Source: Nostoc sp. ATCC 43529
GTDB lineage: Bacteria; Cyanobacteriota; Cyanobacteriia; Cyanobacteriales; Nostocaceae
DNA: 64,000 bases
Assembly: GCA_003326205.1 (NCBI GenBank)
Contig: LWTK01000036.1
Coordinates: 496,001-560,000 of the forward strand
Reading direction: 5' to 3'
Shown here: one piece after another, positions 18,315-27,772 of the stretch
Layout of the letters: each line of letters begins with the position of its first letter
Numbering within the stretch: the first letter of the stretch is position 1
Program-made: the position numbers and the translations under genes
Notes under the pieces: generated by a model
Database searches by the model: none
Seen by the model: only the letters and a program-made list of their open reading frames with translations
What the model was told of the DNA's origin: nothing

Positions 18315-18992
18315 TTAGAGGCGTATCAAGTTATTACTATTGGCATTATTGAGGTAGTAGTGCCAGAGAAGTCTTGCAGCGATCGCTCTCCACGGTCGCC
18401 AGTGTTGGGTCATTGCTTCCAGTTGTCCTGGTGTTGGACGTGTTCCCAAGTTTTTGAGCTTTTGTAAAGCGATCGCTAATCCTAAATCGCCTTTGGGAAA
18501 GACATCAGGACGTTGCAGTGCCATGAGTAAATAAATATCAACTGTCCAATCTCCAATCCCTTTGAGACGTTTTAATTGAGTTCTGATAGCAGTTTCGTCC
18601 ATTTTTGAGAGCTTACTTAGGTCAAGTTGACCACTGGCGATCGCATCCGCCAACCCACGACAGTATAAAATTTTTTGGCGACTGAATCCAATCCCTCTTA
18701 GTTGAGCATCATCCAATGTGAGAAAATTTTCTGGCGTCAGCGTTACAACAACCCCACATAAACGTGTAAATACAGCTTTTGCAGCTGCTAAGGAAACTTG
18801 TTGTTCGAGAATTATGCACACAAGCGTTGCAAAACCCGGTTCTCTTGACCAAATTGGTGGAGGCCCCAGTGTTTCTAAAATCTGAGCCAAATCATTGTCA
18901 AGATTGGCAAGTACCATTAAACCACGGCTAAAACTTTCTTCGGTCAGCAATTCTAGTTCAGGTATTTGAGTCATGTTTGGAACAAGTCTCAT
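18315..18992 (-). CDS. DNA-3-methyladenine glycosylase (AlkA-like, HhH-GPD)
   Basis: This enzyme of about 225 residues removes alkylated bases in base excision repair. It has the helix-hairpin-helix motif LKGIGDWTVDIYLL and the catalytic Asp after a short spacer in VFPKGDLGL. The early segment LVCIILEQQVSLAAAKAVF is typical of the HhH-GPD fold. It lacks the longer N-terminal domain of E. coli AlkA, so it is the short bacterial type. Starts at TTG 19001, ATG 18992 and ATG 18974 are all possible. Confidence 0.9.
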   Translation of the reverse strand: MRLVPNMTQIPELELLTEESFSRGLMVLANLDNDLAQILETLGPPPIWSREPGFATLVCIILEQQVSLAAAKAVFTRLCGVVVTLTPENFLTLDDAQLRGIGFSRQKILYCRGLADAIASGQLDLSKLSKMDETAIRTQLKRLKGIGDWTVDIYLLMALQRPDVFPKGDLGLAIALQKLKNLGTRPTPGQLEAMTQHWRPWRAIAARLLWHYYLNNANSNNLIRL

Positions 18993-19032
18993 ATCTAGCA
19001 ACTACTAATGTATCAAATTGAACGCAAAGCAA

Positions 19033-19665
19033 ATGCAGCAAAATTCCCAGACAAATTCAATCAAAACGGAGAATATTGGTGTATCGAAACTGAATAATGA
19101 ATTTCCCACTTTTTGCCCCAATAACCGCGAAGAATGGCGAAAATGGTTAGAAAAAAACCATCTCACATCTTCTGGAGTGTGGCTCATCTACTACAAAGTC
19201 AAAAGTGGTAAACCAAGTGTTCGATATAGCGAAGCAGTAAAAGAAGCCTTATGTTTTGGTTGGATTGATAGTAAAGTCAAATCATTAGATGCAGAACGTT
19301 ATATGCAAATATTTACACCACGAAAACCAAAAAGTGTGTGGTCAAAATTAAATAAACAATATATTGAAGAACTTATCGAAGAAGGTTTAATTGCTAAAGC
19401 AGGCCTAGAAAAAATTGCAATTGCAAAACAAAATGGATCGTGGAATTCTTTAGATGCGATCGAAGCATTAACTATTCCCTCAGATTTAAATCAGGCATTA
19501 CAAGCAAACAAAACTGCCAAAGATTATTTTGAGGCATTTAGCAACTCATCCAAAAAGAATATTCTTTTTTGGATTGAGAGTGCTAAACGTCCAGAAACAA
19601 GATTGAAGAGAATCGAACAAACTGTTAATTCCGCAGTCCAGAACAAAAGCCCATTGGTACGCTAA
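19033..19665 (+). CDS. YdeI/OmpD-associated family protein
   Basis: This 210-residue soluble protein has the family pattern REEWRKWLEKNH..SSGVWLIYYK, YSEAVKEALCFGWIDSK and FTPRKPKSVWSKLN, with a C-terminal conserved segment around FWIESAKRPETRLKRI. The family is linked to outer-membrane or bacteriocin protection in other bacteria, but its biochemistry is unclear. It is divergent from the AlkA-like gene with only about 40 bp between the starts. Confidence 0.87.
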   Translation: MQQNSQTNSIKTENIGVSKLNNEFPTFCPNNREEWRKWLEKNHLTSSGVWLIYYKVKSGKPSVRYSEAVKEALCFGWIDSKVKSLDAERYMQIFTPRKPKSVWSKLNKQYIEELIEEGLIAKAGLEKIAIAKQNGSWNSLDAIEALTIPSDLNQALQANKTAKDYFEAFSNSSKKNILFWIESAKRPETRLKRIEQTVNSAVQNKSPLVR

Positions 19666-19755
19666 AAATTTATAAAAAAGGCGTACCTGTGTACGCTTAT
19701 ATAGTCAATTGATTGATTAAAAAATATTTTTCAAAAATGGTTGAACTAATGCATT

Positions 19756-19995
19756 TTAATTAAAAGATCTTGAGAATTGATTAGGATCTAAATCAGTAGG
19801 AAATATTAAAATTTCCATACCTTCTAGTTTTGCTTTGTGACACAATAAAATTGCCTTTTGTAAAGAACAATATTTAATTGGAACCCACCCGTCGCTATAA
19901 AAGTAGACAGTCACTCGGCTCATTGCATACTCTTTCAACGGTAGTGGAAGATGCCAGGACGAGTCCACAATTTGACCCTTACCTGTTGAGTCCAT
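19756..19995 (-). CDS. small conserved hypothetical protein
   Basis: This is a 79-residue frame preceded by AGAGG nine bases before the ATG. The body SRVTVYFYSDGWVPIKY..AILLCHKAKLEGMEILIF reads like a compact alpha/beta fold and has typical cyanobacterial codon use. A second start at 19923 (MSRV) also has an AAAGAG. No function is recognised. Confidence 0.55.
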   Translation of the reverse strand: MDSTGKGQIVDSSWHLPLPLKEYAMSRVTVYFYSDGWVPIKYCSLQKAILLCHKAKLEGMEILIFPTDLDPNQFSRSFN

Positions 19996-20293
19996 GCTTT
20001 GAACCTCTATTACTAAGTATATTTACCTCACCGACTTCTCCCACTACTTTCGCTGATTCAGGTGAGTATTAGTAACTATCATAGGTAATAAACCAATTTG
20101 TCTTAAAGTCGCAACTTTAAGGCTCTCAAGGAATGTTAATGCCAGGAAGAGAGGCAGAGGAGCAGGGAGCAGGGGGGAAAGAATTAGAGACTAATCATTG
20201 GTATCGAGTATTTTGTAAAATGCTATCACTTGTAAAAGTTTTAATACGATTGTCTCGTCCCTCTGTTTTAAGATTGCGATCCTCGTTGGCGAG

Positions 20294-20365
20294 TATCAAA
20301 GCCTCATTAATAGAGTTCAAAGGCTGATTAATGAAGTTCAGATACTCATTAATAGAGTTCAAAAT
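20294..20365. repeat. three short direct repeats
   Basis: Two copies of CTCATTAATAGAGTTCAAA flank a diverged third copy TGATTAATGAAGTTCAGA, all on the plus strand with a spacing of about 25 bp. They lie on the 3' side of the DUF3611 gene. The role is unknown. Confidence 0.55.
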
Positions 20366-20393
20366 CAGAAATTACGAACTACTTAAAGCGGTG

Positions 20394-20975
20394 TTAGTGT
20401 TGGTGGACTCGCTCCAGCAACCATAACGAGGTGACAGTACCTAGATAGTGAGCGGCAAGTCCGGTGATGTCTGCCACAGCAACAAAAACATCCATCGGCC
20501 GAATAATCCTGTAGGGGTCAGTGATTGCCACTCCTGGGGGTTGAGATATAGATTTTGCTACTAGGACAAATATAGTTGAACTAGCACCTAAAAGAGTTAA
20601 TAATATTCCTACTAAACTTATAATTATCCCTAAACGGAGGATTTTAGTTGTATCTGGCTTACTAGGATGTAAAGCTGGATTGCGATTTTCTAGAGCTTTG
20701 CCTATGCGAGTGTAACGAAAATCCAAATAGAGACTAAATAACAATAGTACAATTCCGCATATAGCCCAAAATACGCCAATTCCAAGACCAGTATTCTGTT
20801 GTTGAACGAAGCCACGACCAGTCAAGGCAAACAACAAAGCTAAGACAGAAACCGCTCCAATTGCCAATTGGAGCCACAGAGTAACCCAGCCTGTCAGGCG
20901 AATAGTATTACCAATTCCTCGCGTTTCTGGTGCTAGTGAGCGCATTTCCGATTCAGTTTGCATATCAATTACCAT
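20394..20975 (-). CDS. DUF3611 family membrane protein
   Basis: This 193-residue protein has four predicted membrane helices (about residues 30-50, 68-85, 112-135 and 165-185) and the family-type segments LTGWVTLWLQLAIG and RYTRIGKAL. DUF3611 proteins are found mainly in cyanobacteria and plastids; their function is not known. Transcribed alone. Confidence 0.85.
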   Translation of the reverse strand: MVIDMQTESEMRSLAPETRGIGNTIRLTGWVTLWLQLAIGAVSVLALLFALTGRGFVQQQNTGLGIGVFWAICGIVLLLFSLYLDFRYTRIGKALENRNPALHPSKPDTTKILRLGIIISLVGILLTLLGASSTIFVLVAKSISQPPGVAITDPYRIIRPMDVFVAVADITGLAAHYLGTVTSLWLLERVHQH

Positions 20976-21239
20976 TATTGAGTTTAATTACCTTATCCCC
21001 CTATTGCTCAGAATATTTCCCCTCTCTACCGTATACCCCCACCTTGAGACAGAATCGGGTTGTCATCTTGGGGAATAAATGGGAAGTGGGGCATACCAAT
21101 ACCCATAATTTAAAATCCTGCCAAACGATGAAAAGTTATCAAACTCAAGGATGATGAGTGATTAACAGCTAAATTGACAAAATAACACTATAAAGAGTGA
21201 TATTTCAGCGATAGATAGCGCTTGTAGAGGATAAGGGGC

Positions 21240-21713
21240 ATGATTAAATCTTGGATGGTAATTGGGGGTGTGGCTTTCTTAGTTGCCTTGGCGGCTAACG
21301 CGATTACACCTGGCGATCGCCAATGGTTCAAGCGCTTACAACGGCCCAGATGGCTAACTTTTGAAGGCGCGATTCCAATTATTTGGACTGTAATATTTAT
21401 TTGCGGTGCTTGGTCAGCTTATATTGTTTGGGAAAAAGACCCAGGAAGCACTTCAACGTGGTTAATCATGGGTTTATATTTGCTATTAGAAATTGTGACT
21501 ATTGCCTATACGCCTGTAATGTTTAGGCTTCGTAGCTTGAAAATAGGCACAATTCTTGGTGGTACAGGTTTTCTCATTGGTGCTTTGTTGATGCTTGCAG
21601 TCTTAAGTATTTCTGGTTGGGCAGCACTGTTACTAATTCCTTATTTGCTTTGGAGTCCCATCGGAACTTATACCACTTGGCAGATGATTAACCTCAATCC
21701 CCAAGATGCCTAG
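21240..21713 (+). CDS. TspO/MBR family protein, copy 1
   Basis: This 157-residue membrane protein has five predicted helices. Family-like features are QRPRWLTFEGAIPIIWTVIF in the first loop and second helix and the C-terminal LLIPYLLWSPIGTYTTWQM. TspO proteins bind tetrapyrroles and other small hydrophobic ligands and act in stress responses. The protein is about 60% identical by eye to the gene 120 bp downstream, so the two form a tandem duplication. Confidence 0.85.
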   Translation: MIKSWMVIGGVAFLVALAANAITPGDRQWFKRLQRPRWLTFEGAIPIIWTVIFICGAWSAYIVWEKDPGSTSTWLIMGLYLLLEIVTIAYTPVMFRLRSLKIGTILGGTGFLIGALLMLAVLSISGWAALLLIPYLLWSPIGTYTTWQMINLNPQDA

Positions 21714-21833
21714 TATTATTTTAGATTTTTGATTTTTCTATTAAGATTAGCACCAGCGAATGATTTAACCTATCTTCTAAATTGTCAAACTTGCAGTGTA
21801 TGACTAGACAAAATACACAAGCAGGAGTGCAGT

Positions 21834-22307
21834 ATGATTTCATCTTGGATAGTAATTGGGGCTGTAACTTTTTTCGTTGCCCTTGGTAGTTTCTTCATTA
21901 CACCCCGCGATGTTAAATGGTTTGCAAAGTTAAGCCGCCCTCGATGGCTAGTTTTTGAGCCGCTGATTCCATTCATCTGGACTGTGATTTTTATTTCTGG
22001 TGCAGTTTCAGCCAATATTGTCTGGCAAAAAAACCCAGGAGGCGTAATTACTTGGCTGTTAATGGGTTTGTACCTTTTCGTGGAAATTATCACAGTCGCC
22101 TACATACCCTTAATGCTGAGGTTTCGCAGTCTTAAAGTAGGAGAAATTCTCGGACTAGTTGGTTTGATTTCTGCCGTTGTCCTTGCTATCTGCGTTTTGC
22201 CGATTTCTCCAGTAGCAGCGTTTTTACTCCTTCCTTATCTAATTTGGACTCCCATAGGAACTTACACCACAGAGGAGTTAAGAGAGTTAAATCCCCAAGA
22301 TGCTTAG
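21834..22307 (+). CDS. TspO/MBR family protein, copy 2
   Basis: This is the tandem paralogue of the gene at 21240, also 157 residues, with the same helix layout and the same last four residues (PQDA). Differences cluster in helices 1 and 4 (GSFFITPRDVKWF; LVGLISAVVLAICVLPISP), which suggests a changed ligand or partner. A GCAGGAG precedes the start. It may be co-transcribed with copy 1. Confidence 0.85.
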   Translation: MISSWIVIGAVTFFVALGSFFITPRDVKWFAKLSRPRWLVFEPLIPFIWTVIFISGAVSANIVWQKNPGGVITWLLMGLYLFVEIITVAYIPLMLRFRSLKVGEILGLVGLISAVVLAICVLPISPVAAFLLLPYLIWTPIGTYTTEELRELNPQDA

Positions 22308-22316
22308 TCAGCAAAC

Positions 22317-22411
22317 CTCTGCGTCCCTTCGCGTTGACTCTGCGTCCCTTTGCGTTGAAAAAATAGTGTTTTAACGCAGAGTCACGCAAAGGTTAACGCA
22401 GAGTCACGCAG
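22317..22411. repeat. inverted CTCTGCGT repeat
   Basis: CTCTGCGTCCCTTTGCGTT units face their complements AACGCAGAGTCACGCAAAG about 40 bp away. This forms a hairpin between the convergent TspO and VanX-like genes and is likely to act as a two-way terminator. Similar CGCAAAGG sequences recur at 27885-27910 and 35830-35855. Confidence 0.65.
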
Positions 22412-22429
22412 AGTTTTCCCCTGAGGTAT

Positions 22430-23134
22430 CTATATAACACGTCCATAACGTGCAGTAACGGGATCGATCTGAGATTGATTATTCAGCCAAGCCCACATTT
22501 GATCGCCAAAAGAAAAATGCCACCATTCTTTAGGGTTGCGTTGAAAGTCGGCTTTTAACATTACATCTCGCAATAGCTGACGGCGATTATGATATTTTTG
22601 TGCTTGTGAGTCGTCGCTATTGGCATAATAATCGGGATGCGATCGCCCTGACATTTCATCAATGGGCGAACCCATATCCACAATTTCCCCAGTATCATCT
22701 ACCAGCGTCACATCCACCGCAGCGCCGGTGCTGTGAGGAGGGGGAGTTTTTTCGTCAAAACTCGGTACAGCCCAAATTTCATAAACCGCCTGCCAAATTT
22801 CTTGGCGTTGGTTTGCTGATAATTCCGCCTCAATCAGTCCCCTTTCTCGTACTGCTTGCGCGAAGCTGTAATCTACCATAAACTGCTGGACTGCTACTGG
22901 GCGATAGGCATCAAATATTTGAATCCGCCACTTGGGATACAACAATTCAAGATAATTTTGCGCTCGAATCAAATTTTCAATGACGCTTTGACGGAGATAA
23001 TAAGGAGAGCGATCGCCATAAGGCGCACCTAACTTTTCATAAGGATGGGGAGATTCCACCGCAAACAATTCCAAAGGAATCTCCGCCAACGTTTCGCCAC
23101 ACTCAAAAATCGGGATTTGATGATAAGGTCTCAT
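22430..23134 (-). CDS. VanX-like D-alanyl-D-alanine dipeptidase (M15D)
   Basis: This 234-residue zinc peptidase hydrolyses D-Ala-D-Ala. It shows QIFDAYRP, the zinc motif HSTGAAVDVTL (HxxxxxxD), and the C-terminal EWWHF carrying the catalytic Glu and a zinc His. No signal peptide is visible, so it is cytoplasmic, as VanX is. No vanA/vanH-type partners are adjacent, which suggests peptidoglycan recycling rather than glycopeptide resistance. Confidence 0.92.
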   Translation of the reverse strand: MRPYHQIPIFECGETLAEIPLELFAVESPHPYEKLGAPYGDRSPYYLRQSVIENLIRAQNYLELLYPKWRIQIFDAYRPVAVQQFMVDYSFAQAVRERGLIEAELSANQRQEIWQAVYEIWAVPSFDEKTPPPHSTGAAVDVTLVDDTGEIVDMGSPIDEMSGRSHPDYYANSDDSQAQKYHNRRQLLRDVMLKADFQRNPKEWWHFSFGDQMWAWLNNQSQIDPVTARYGRVI

Positions 23135-23342
23135 CTAGTCAGCCATGCAGGACTTACGGATTTTAACGCAAGCATAACATTTAGCGTAACGATTCTCTTC
23201 TTCCTCTGTGTTCTTTGCGCCTTTGCGTGCAATACCAATTTTTCTCAAATTAATCGCGCTCGAAAAATGTAACAATACCATATACCTTCTTCTCATTATT
23301 TAGGAAGATCCTTGCACGAAAAATTAACAGAAAAAATCAAGT

Positions 23343-23654
23343 ATGGCAGATAGAACCAAAATTATTTCCTTTCAACTTTCTGACGGCAAAATAATTAAAG
23401 TAGAGGTTACGCCTATAGGGGAACAACCTGTTTCTGATGAAACCAGAGTTTTTAAACAAGCCACGGAAATTATTAAATCCATTGCTGAAGATGTCGCAAG
23501 TACATTAAAAGATATTAGCGAGACAGTCAAACCAGATAAATTTAGTGTCAAACTAGGTTTACAAATTGGAGTTGAGTCAGGACAACTAACCGCTTTAATT
23601 GTCAAAGGAACAGGCACAGCTAACTTAGAAATTACGATGGAATGGGGTAAATAA
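23343..23654 (+). CDS. CU044_2847 family (Trypco1-type) protein
   Basis: This 103-residue protein has the pattern of the CU044_2847/Trypco1 family: an N-terminal beta-rich KIISFQLSDGKIIKVEV, a central helix (residues about 42-65, ATEIIKSIAEDVASTLKDI) and a C-terminal SVKLGLQIGVESGQ..ANLEITMEWG. Trypco1 (trypsin co-occurring domain) proteins are described next to trypsin-like proteases and STAND ATPases in predicted conflict systems. Here the next gene begins 4 bp after the stop and is a STAND-like ATPase. It is probably the sensor or effector-coupling part. Family assignment is from memory of the pattern. Confidence 0.75.
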   Translation: MADRTKIISFQLSDGKIIKVEVTPIGEQPVSDETRVFKQATEIIKSIAEDVASTLKDISETVKPDKFSVKLGLQIGVESGQLTALIVKGTGTANLEITMEWGK

Positions 23655-23657
23655 AAG

Positions 23658-24794
23658 TTGATTGTCTTACACAATTTACTAACAGGTAAAGTTTGTGGAA
23701 TTGTGCATCTTTCCCGTGATGAGGGTAACGATTTAGGTGGGCGGGCAGTTTCGGCTCAAATGATTGTAAAACACTTTCCCGAAATTGCGTTGCTTAATAA
23801 ACAATTGCATCAGTCAAAGCCCGAAGGGGATAATCCATTTGAATATGGTCTTCCTGTTCCTCCACAACGTTTTTACGGACGGAGAAAAGAGATTTTAGAG
23901 ATTAAAAACCGCATTGGCGCGATTAGTCCTCAATGTGTCAATTTGATAGGCTTGCGGCGCAATGGAAAAACCTCTATATTGCGATATATCAAAGAAAAAA
24001 TCAGCGAATTTTGTTCGCCACAACAAAAGCCTTTAGTTGTTTTTTTAGATTTAACGAGTAAGAATTTTCATACTCCAGAGGGGATTATTGAAGGCTTAAG
24101 GCGAGGGATTCAGAAACTAACAGGGAATTATCCTTGGTTAAAGGAAGATAATGAAGATGGCTTTGCAGTAGAAGATGGCTTACAGGTGTTAGTAGATGAA
24201 GGGTATCGTTTAATTATTTTATTGGATGAATTTGAAGCCATTGCTAGTAAAAAAGATAGATTGGAATTGTTTCAGGATTGGGGAGAAGATTGGCGTTCTA
24301 AGGCTTGTGCGGGTTTATTAACAATGGTAATTGCCAGCAAACGCCCTCTTAATGAAGTTTACGAAACTTTGAGTATGGGTTCACCCTTTGCCAATATTTT
24401 CAGTACGACTATTTTAGGGGCATTAGAGGAGGAAGCTTGGCAAAGCATCATCCAGAAAGGATTTCCGGCTAATTCTGCGCTATTGGAATGGGTGGATGAG
24501 TTAGCAGGAGGGTTGCCCTATTATGTGCAGATGATGGGGGCGATGTTGTGGCAATATGGGAATCAAGAAATAGCTAAAAATGAGTTTAATTTTCAAGCAA
24601 AGCCTCGTTTTGAAGAACTTTGGAAAGATTTAACCGAAGTTGAACGTTTAGCATTGTGTTATGAGTTGGGAGGGGGTAATTTACCTATTAGCGATCGGGC
24701 AATTGTAGATAGGCTTCAGCGTCATGGGTTATTACGGAAGAATGGGGGTTTATTTAGCAGTGTGTTTGCAGAGTTTGTGAAAGGTCAAAGATAA
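23658..24794 (+). CDS. STAND/AAA-type ATPase with trypsin-like-domain tail at its N-terminus
   Basis: The 378-residue frame has a P-loop ATPase module: NPFEYG..RFYGR before Walker A LRRNGKTSIL (about residue 100), Walker B LIILLDEFEAI (about 190), a sensor-like VIASKRP and a C-terminal winged-helix-like part. The first 45 residues (TGKVCGIVHLSRDEG..NDLGGRAVSAQMI..FPEI) look like the C-terminal end of a trypsin-like effector domain, but the segment with the catalytic His, Asp and Ser is absent. The frame opens at TTG 23658; a later ATG at 23760 would skip most of the tail. A 5' deletion is therefore inferred. Confidence 0.75.
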   Translation: MIVLHNLLTGKVCGIVHLSRDEGNDLGGRAVSAQMIVKHFPEIALLNKQLHQSKPEGDNPFEYGLPVPPQRFYGRRKEILEIKNRIGAISPQCVNLIGLRRNGKTSILRYIKEKISEFCSPQQKPLVVFLDLTSKNFHTPEGIIEGLRRGIQKLTGNYPWLKEDNEDGFAVEDGLQVLVDEGYRLIILLDEFEAIASKKDRLELFQDWGEDWRSKACAGLLTMVIASKRPLNEVYETLSMGSPFANIFSTTILGALEEEAWQSIIQKGFPANSALLEWVDELAGGLPYYVQMMGAMLWQYGNQEIAKNEFNFQAKPRFEELWKDLTEVERLALCYELGGGNLPISDRAIVDRLQRHGLLRKNGGLFSSVFAEFVKGQR

Positions 24795-24831
24795 AGCAAT
24801 AAACCAAATATTCAAACATTAAAGATAAAAA

Positions 24832-27759
24832 ATGTTGCTGTTTTTGCGAGAAACTTGGGAACTATTTTGGTGGGCGATGTTTTGTCCTTCAAGGCTTCAG
24901 CACCGAATGAATGAATGGTTGCCTCAAATAGAAAAATATGGACGCAGACCAGACACAAGTTTTTTTGATACTTTATTTTTCGGAAATGTACGATTTATAA
25001 GTCAGTATTTATTATTATTATTTATTTTTAATATCCCTCTTATTTTAAGACTGATTGAGGGTAATCAATTGTTAGATTGGTTACAGTTACCTTGTGTAAT
25101 ATTAATTGCTTATCTGACAGGATTTTTATTTTTACCTTTAGGACTGCTTATTTCCTTTTTGTGGTTGATAGTTATATTAAATCAGCCTGATAGCTGCTTA
25201 AAGGGCTTAATAGAAGCTATTAAAGTTTTACCTCCTTTACCTCAAATAGGGATAGGTCTTGCAGTTTTGGTAGTATCTTTATCATTAACTGTTTGGTTAG
25301 CGTTCCAACGGTTAGAAAAAAAACATCTTTCCCTTGCACATAATGTGATGGTGATAGGGGGAACAATCAGTGTGATGTTAGGTGCATGGTTAGCAACTGA
25401 AAATTGGTGGTTTCTGTTGTTAACCAGTGGGATTACAAGCATTGCCTTATTTTCCTTAAAAAAAGAGATTACCGATAGTGATGATGTATTTATCGTGGCG
25501 GGAGTCGTGGCGTTTCTCGTAGCGGCAGCCGTAGCGGGAGTCGTGGCGTTCATCGTGGCGGCAGCCGTGGCGGGAGTCGTGGCGGGAATCGTGGCGTTCA
25601 TCGTGGCGGGAGTCGTAGCGGGAGTCGTGGCGTTCATCGTGGCGGCAGCCGTGGCGGGAGTCGTGGTAGTAGGCGTGGCGTTCATCGTGGCGGAAGTCAT
25701 GGCGGAAGTCGTGGCGTTCATCGTGGCGTTCGTCGTGGCGGGAGTCGTAGCGGGAGTCGTGGCGGGAGTTGCTACTTTACCGCTTACTTGGTTTTCCGTT
25801 GTTGCAAGTTTAATAGCTTTTGCTCTTGCACCAGCAAAAGACAACAGAGTTTTTATCACCGCTACAGTGATTTTAATAGCTGTTTCTGTCCAAAATTTAG
25901 GATGGCTTTCAGCATTAATCATCCCTTTAACCTTAGTCAGCTATTACAGAATATTTCCTGATTATTACTTTATCTCTTCAGCTTGTTATTATAAATTTCC
26001 TGATTATTCACTAAAAATTTTCAGAGTTCCAGATTCAATCATTAGGCGGTTACGTGCCCAAACAGAAAAAATATTTTTTCAATTACCTCAATTACCTCCT
26101 TACACTAGCGAACTCCTGTGGATACCTTTACCTAATCATACTCAACTTCTTGTTTCTGAATTTCGTGAAAGACCTCAACAAGCCTTAACAATCTTTCAAT
26201 ATACCCAAACTTTTTCCTTACCAGGATTTCAAATAACCTTGGAAAATGCCTTACCACAAATTGTCGCTGACCAACTCAAGCAAATTCAAAGTATTCCAGA
26301 ACTAATCTTTACTGCCAACTCAGACCATCCAATATTACCCTTCCTCATTTCTCCCTTTTATCACCTCAATTCTGACAGCTATACTCCCACTCCAGAAACA
26401 CCTTTACCAAAGATTAAACCCGAACTTTCTATCCTTCTTCCTCGCTTGCAAACTATTATTCAAGATATTCAATCTGCACTTGAAAATAAAAATATACCCC
26501 TACGGGAACGAGGATTAGAAAAAATCAATAACAAGCTTGTTCAATTACAATCTCAATTACCCTCTCTTGGACTTAAAGACGAAGCCATCAAACGCTGGAC
26601 ACCTGTACTGGAACATTGGCAAAGGGTTATTGAACTGGAACAAAATGAACAACGCAAACTCTCTCAAGGCGAACTAATCAACCCGTTCCAATATGGAAAT
26701 CCGGTGCGACTTGAGCAAAAAAACTTGTTTAAAGGTCGTCAGAGATTTGCTAATGAAATTGTCCGTCGAGTTTTAGACCGTGACCGACCTACCCTTGTGC
26801 TGCATGGCCCCCGTCGCTGTGGTAAAACTTCCTTTTTGTATAACTTTCCCCGCCTGCTTCCCAGTGATATCCTCCCCGTATTTCTGGATATGCAAAGTTC
26901 CGCCATTACCACCAGCGAATCTGACTTTTGCTTTGGCTTAGTCCGTGCAATTCATAAAGACTGCAAAAGTCAAGGGGTTCAATTACCAAACATTCCTAAA
27001 CGCAATGATTTTCAACCTACTCCCTATACCACCTTAGAAGATTGGTTGGATGAAGCATTTGACCAAATCGGAGAACGGCGCATCCTTCTCAACCTTGATG
27101 AATTTGAAAAAATCGGTACTGCCATCCAAAAGGGACAGATAACTTTACGTTTATTTGACCAACTACGCCACTTAATTCAACATTACGAACAACTCGGTTT
27201 TCTGTTTTCTGGTGTGCAAACTTTAGAGGAATTAGGGCCGAATTGGAGTAGCTATTTTATCAGCGTTGTCCCGATAGAAATGCTTTATCTTGAACCTAAC
27301 GAAGCCGAGGAATTACTCCTTAATCCAGATCCATATTTTGCACTGCGTTACGATTCAGGGATTGTAGAAGAAGTATTAAAGCTTACCAATTGTCACCCTT
27401 ACTGCCTACAATTATTGGGCGCATCAATGGTGAATCAAGCTAACTTTAACCATACTGATTTGATTACTGCTGAACTCTTGCAAGCTTCTATTAATGACGC
27501 ATTTATTTCCGGTCAGCCTTATTTTACAAATATTTGGACAGAGTTTACAGGAACTACACCAGAAGAAATTGTAATTGGTCAAGAATTATTATTACAAGTT
27601 GCCAAGACAGATATTTTATTAGCTATAAGTACTGAAATTGTTCAAAAAGTCTTAACCCGTTTGTTGCGTTATCATATTTTACACGAAATTAATGGAGGAT
27701 ATGATTTTGAAATTCCTCTGTTAAAACAATGGGTGAGAGAGCGTGCAATAAAAAGCTAA
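24832..27759 (+). CDS. membrane-anchored STAND-like ATPase with repeat-encoded membrane region
   Basis: This 975-residue protein begins with an aromatic-rich N-terminus, then about five membrane helices (55-210), a 92-residue uninterrupted hydrophobic stretch (222-313) made of 23 VA-x-x tetrapeptides, further helices (about 315-365), a linker (about 390-610), and a C-terminal P-loop ATPase. The ATPase has [13 protein letters not shown], Walker [14 protein letters not shown] (about 658) and Walker [12 protein letters not shown] (about 750). The ATPase resembles that of the preceding gene. Gene order suggests one operon with 23343-24794. A defence or signalling role is inferred, not shown. Confidence 0.8.
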   Translation: MLLFLRETWELFWWAMFCPSRLQHRMNEWLPQIEKYGRRPDTSFFDTLFFGNVRFISQYLLLLFIFNIPLILRLIEGNQLLDWLQLPCVILIAYLTGFLFLPLGLLISFLWLIVILNQPDSCLKGLIEAIKVLPPLPQIGIGLAVLVVSLSLTVWLAFQRLEKKHLSLAHNVMVIGGTISVMLGAWLATENWWFLLLTSGITSIALFSLKKEITDSDDVFIVAGVVAFLVAAAVAGVVAFIVAAAVAGVVAGIVAFIVAGVVAGVVAFIVAAAVAGVVVVGVAFIVAEVMAEVVAFIVAFVVAGVVAGVVAGVATLPLTWFSVVASLIAFALAPAKDNRVFITATVILIAVSVQNLGWLSALIIPLTLVSYYRIFPDYYFISSACYYKFPDYSLKIFRVPDSIIRRLRAQTEKIFFQLPQLPPYTSELLWIPLPNHTQLLVSEFRERPQQALTIFQYTQTFSLPGFQITLENALPQIVADQLKQIQSIPELIFTANSDHPILPFLISPFYHLNSDSYTPTPETPLPKIKPELSILLPRLQTIIQDIQSALENKNIPLRERGLEKINNKLVQLQSQLPSLGLKDEAIKRWTPVLEHWQRVIELEQNEQRKLSQGELINPFQYGNPVRLEQKNLFKGRQRFANEIVRRVLDRDRPTLVLHGPRRCGKTSFLYNFPRLLPSDILPVFLDMQSSAITTSESDFCFGLVRAIHKDCKSQGVQLPNIPKRNDFQPTPYTTLEDWLDEAFDQIGERRILLNLDEFEKIGTAIQKGQITLRLFDQLRHLIQHYEQLGFLFSGVQTLEELGPNWSSYFISVVPIEMLYLEPNEAEELLLNPDPYFALRYDSGIVEEVLKLTNCHPYCLQLLGASMVNQANFNHTDLITAELLQASINDAFISGQPYFTNIWTEFTGTTPEEIVIGQELLLQVAKTDILLAISTEIVQKVLTRLLRYHILHEINGGYDFEIPLLKQWVRERAIKS
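25495..25770 (+). repeat. 23 tandem 12-bp units inside the membrane ATPase gene
   Basis: The unit is GTGGCG plus a variable hexamer (GGAGTC, TTCATC, GCAGCC, GAAGTC, GGAATC and others), 276 bp in all with no interruption. Since 12 is divisible by 3, gain or loss of units keeps the frame and adds or removes Val-Ala-x-x tetrapeptides. The GC content is much higher than in the flanking gene. The antisense strand is also open over this stretch, but only as a result of the repeat. Confidence 0.95.
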
Positions 27760-27772
27760 TTATTTAAACTTA

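Noticed and set aside
20133-20327. 64-codon plus-strand frame
   Set aside because: It begins in a purine-rich repeat, has no ribosome binding site and no protein-like pattern.
25242-25922. 226-codon antisense frame rich in Thr, Pro, Ala and Asn
   Set aside because: It is the complement of the 12-bp repeat; the frame stays open only because the repeat lacks stops on that strand.
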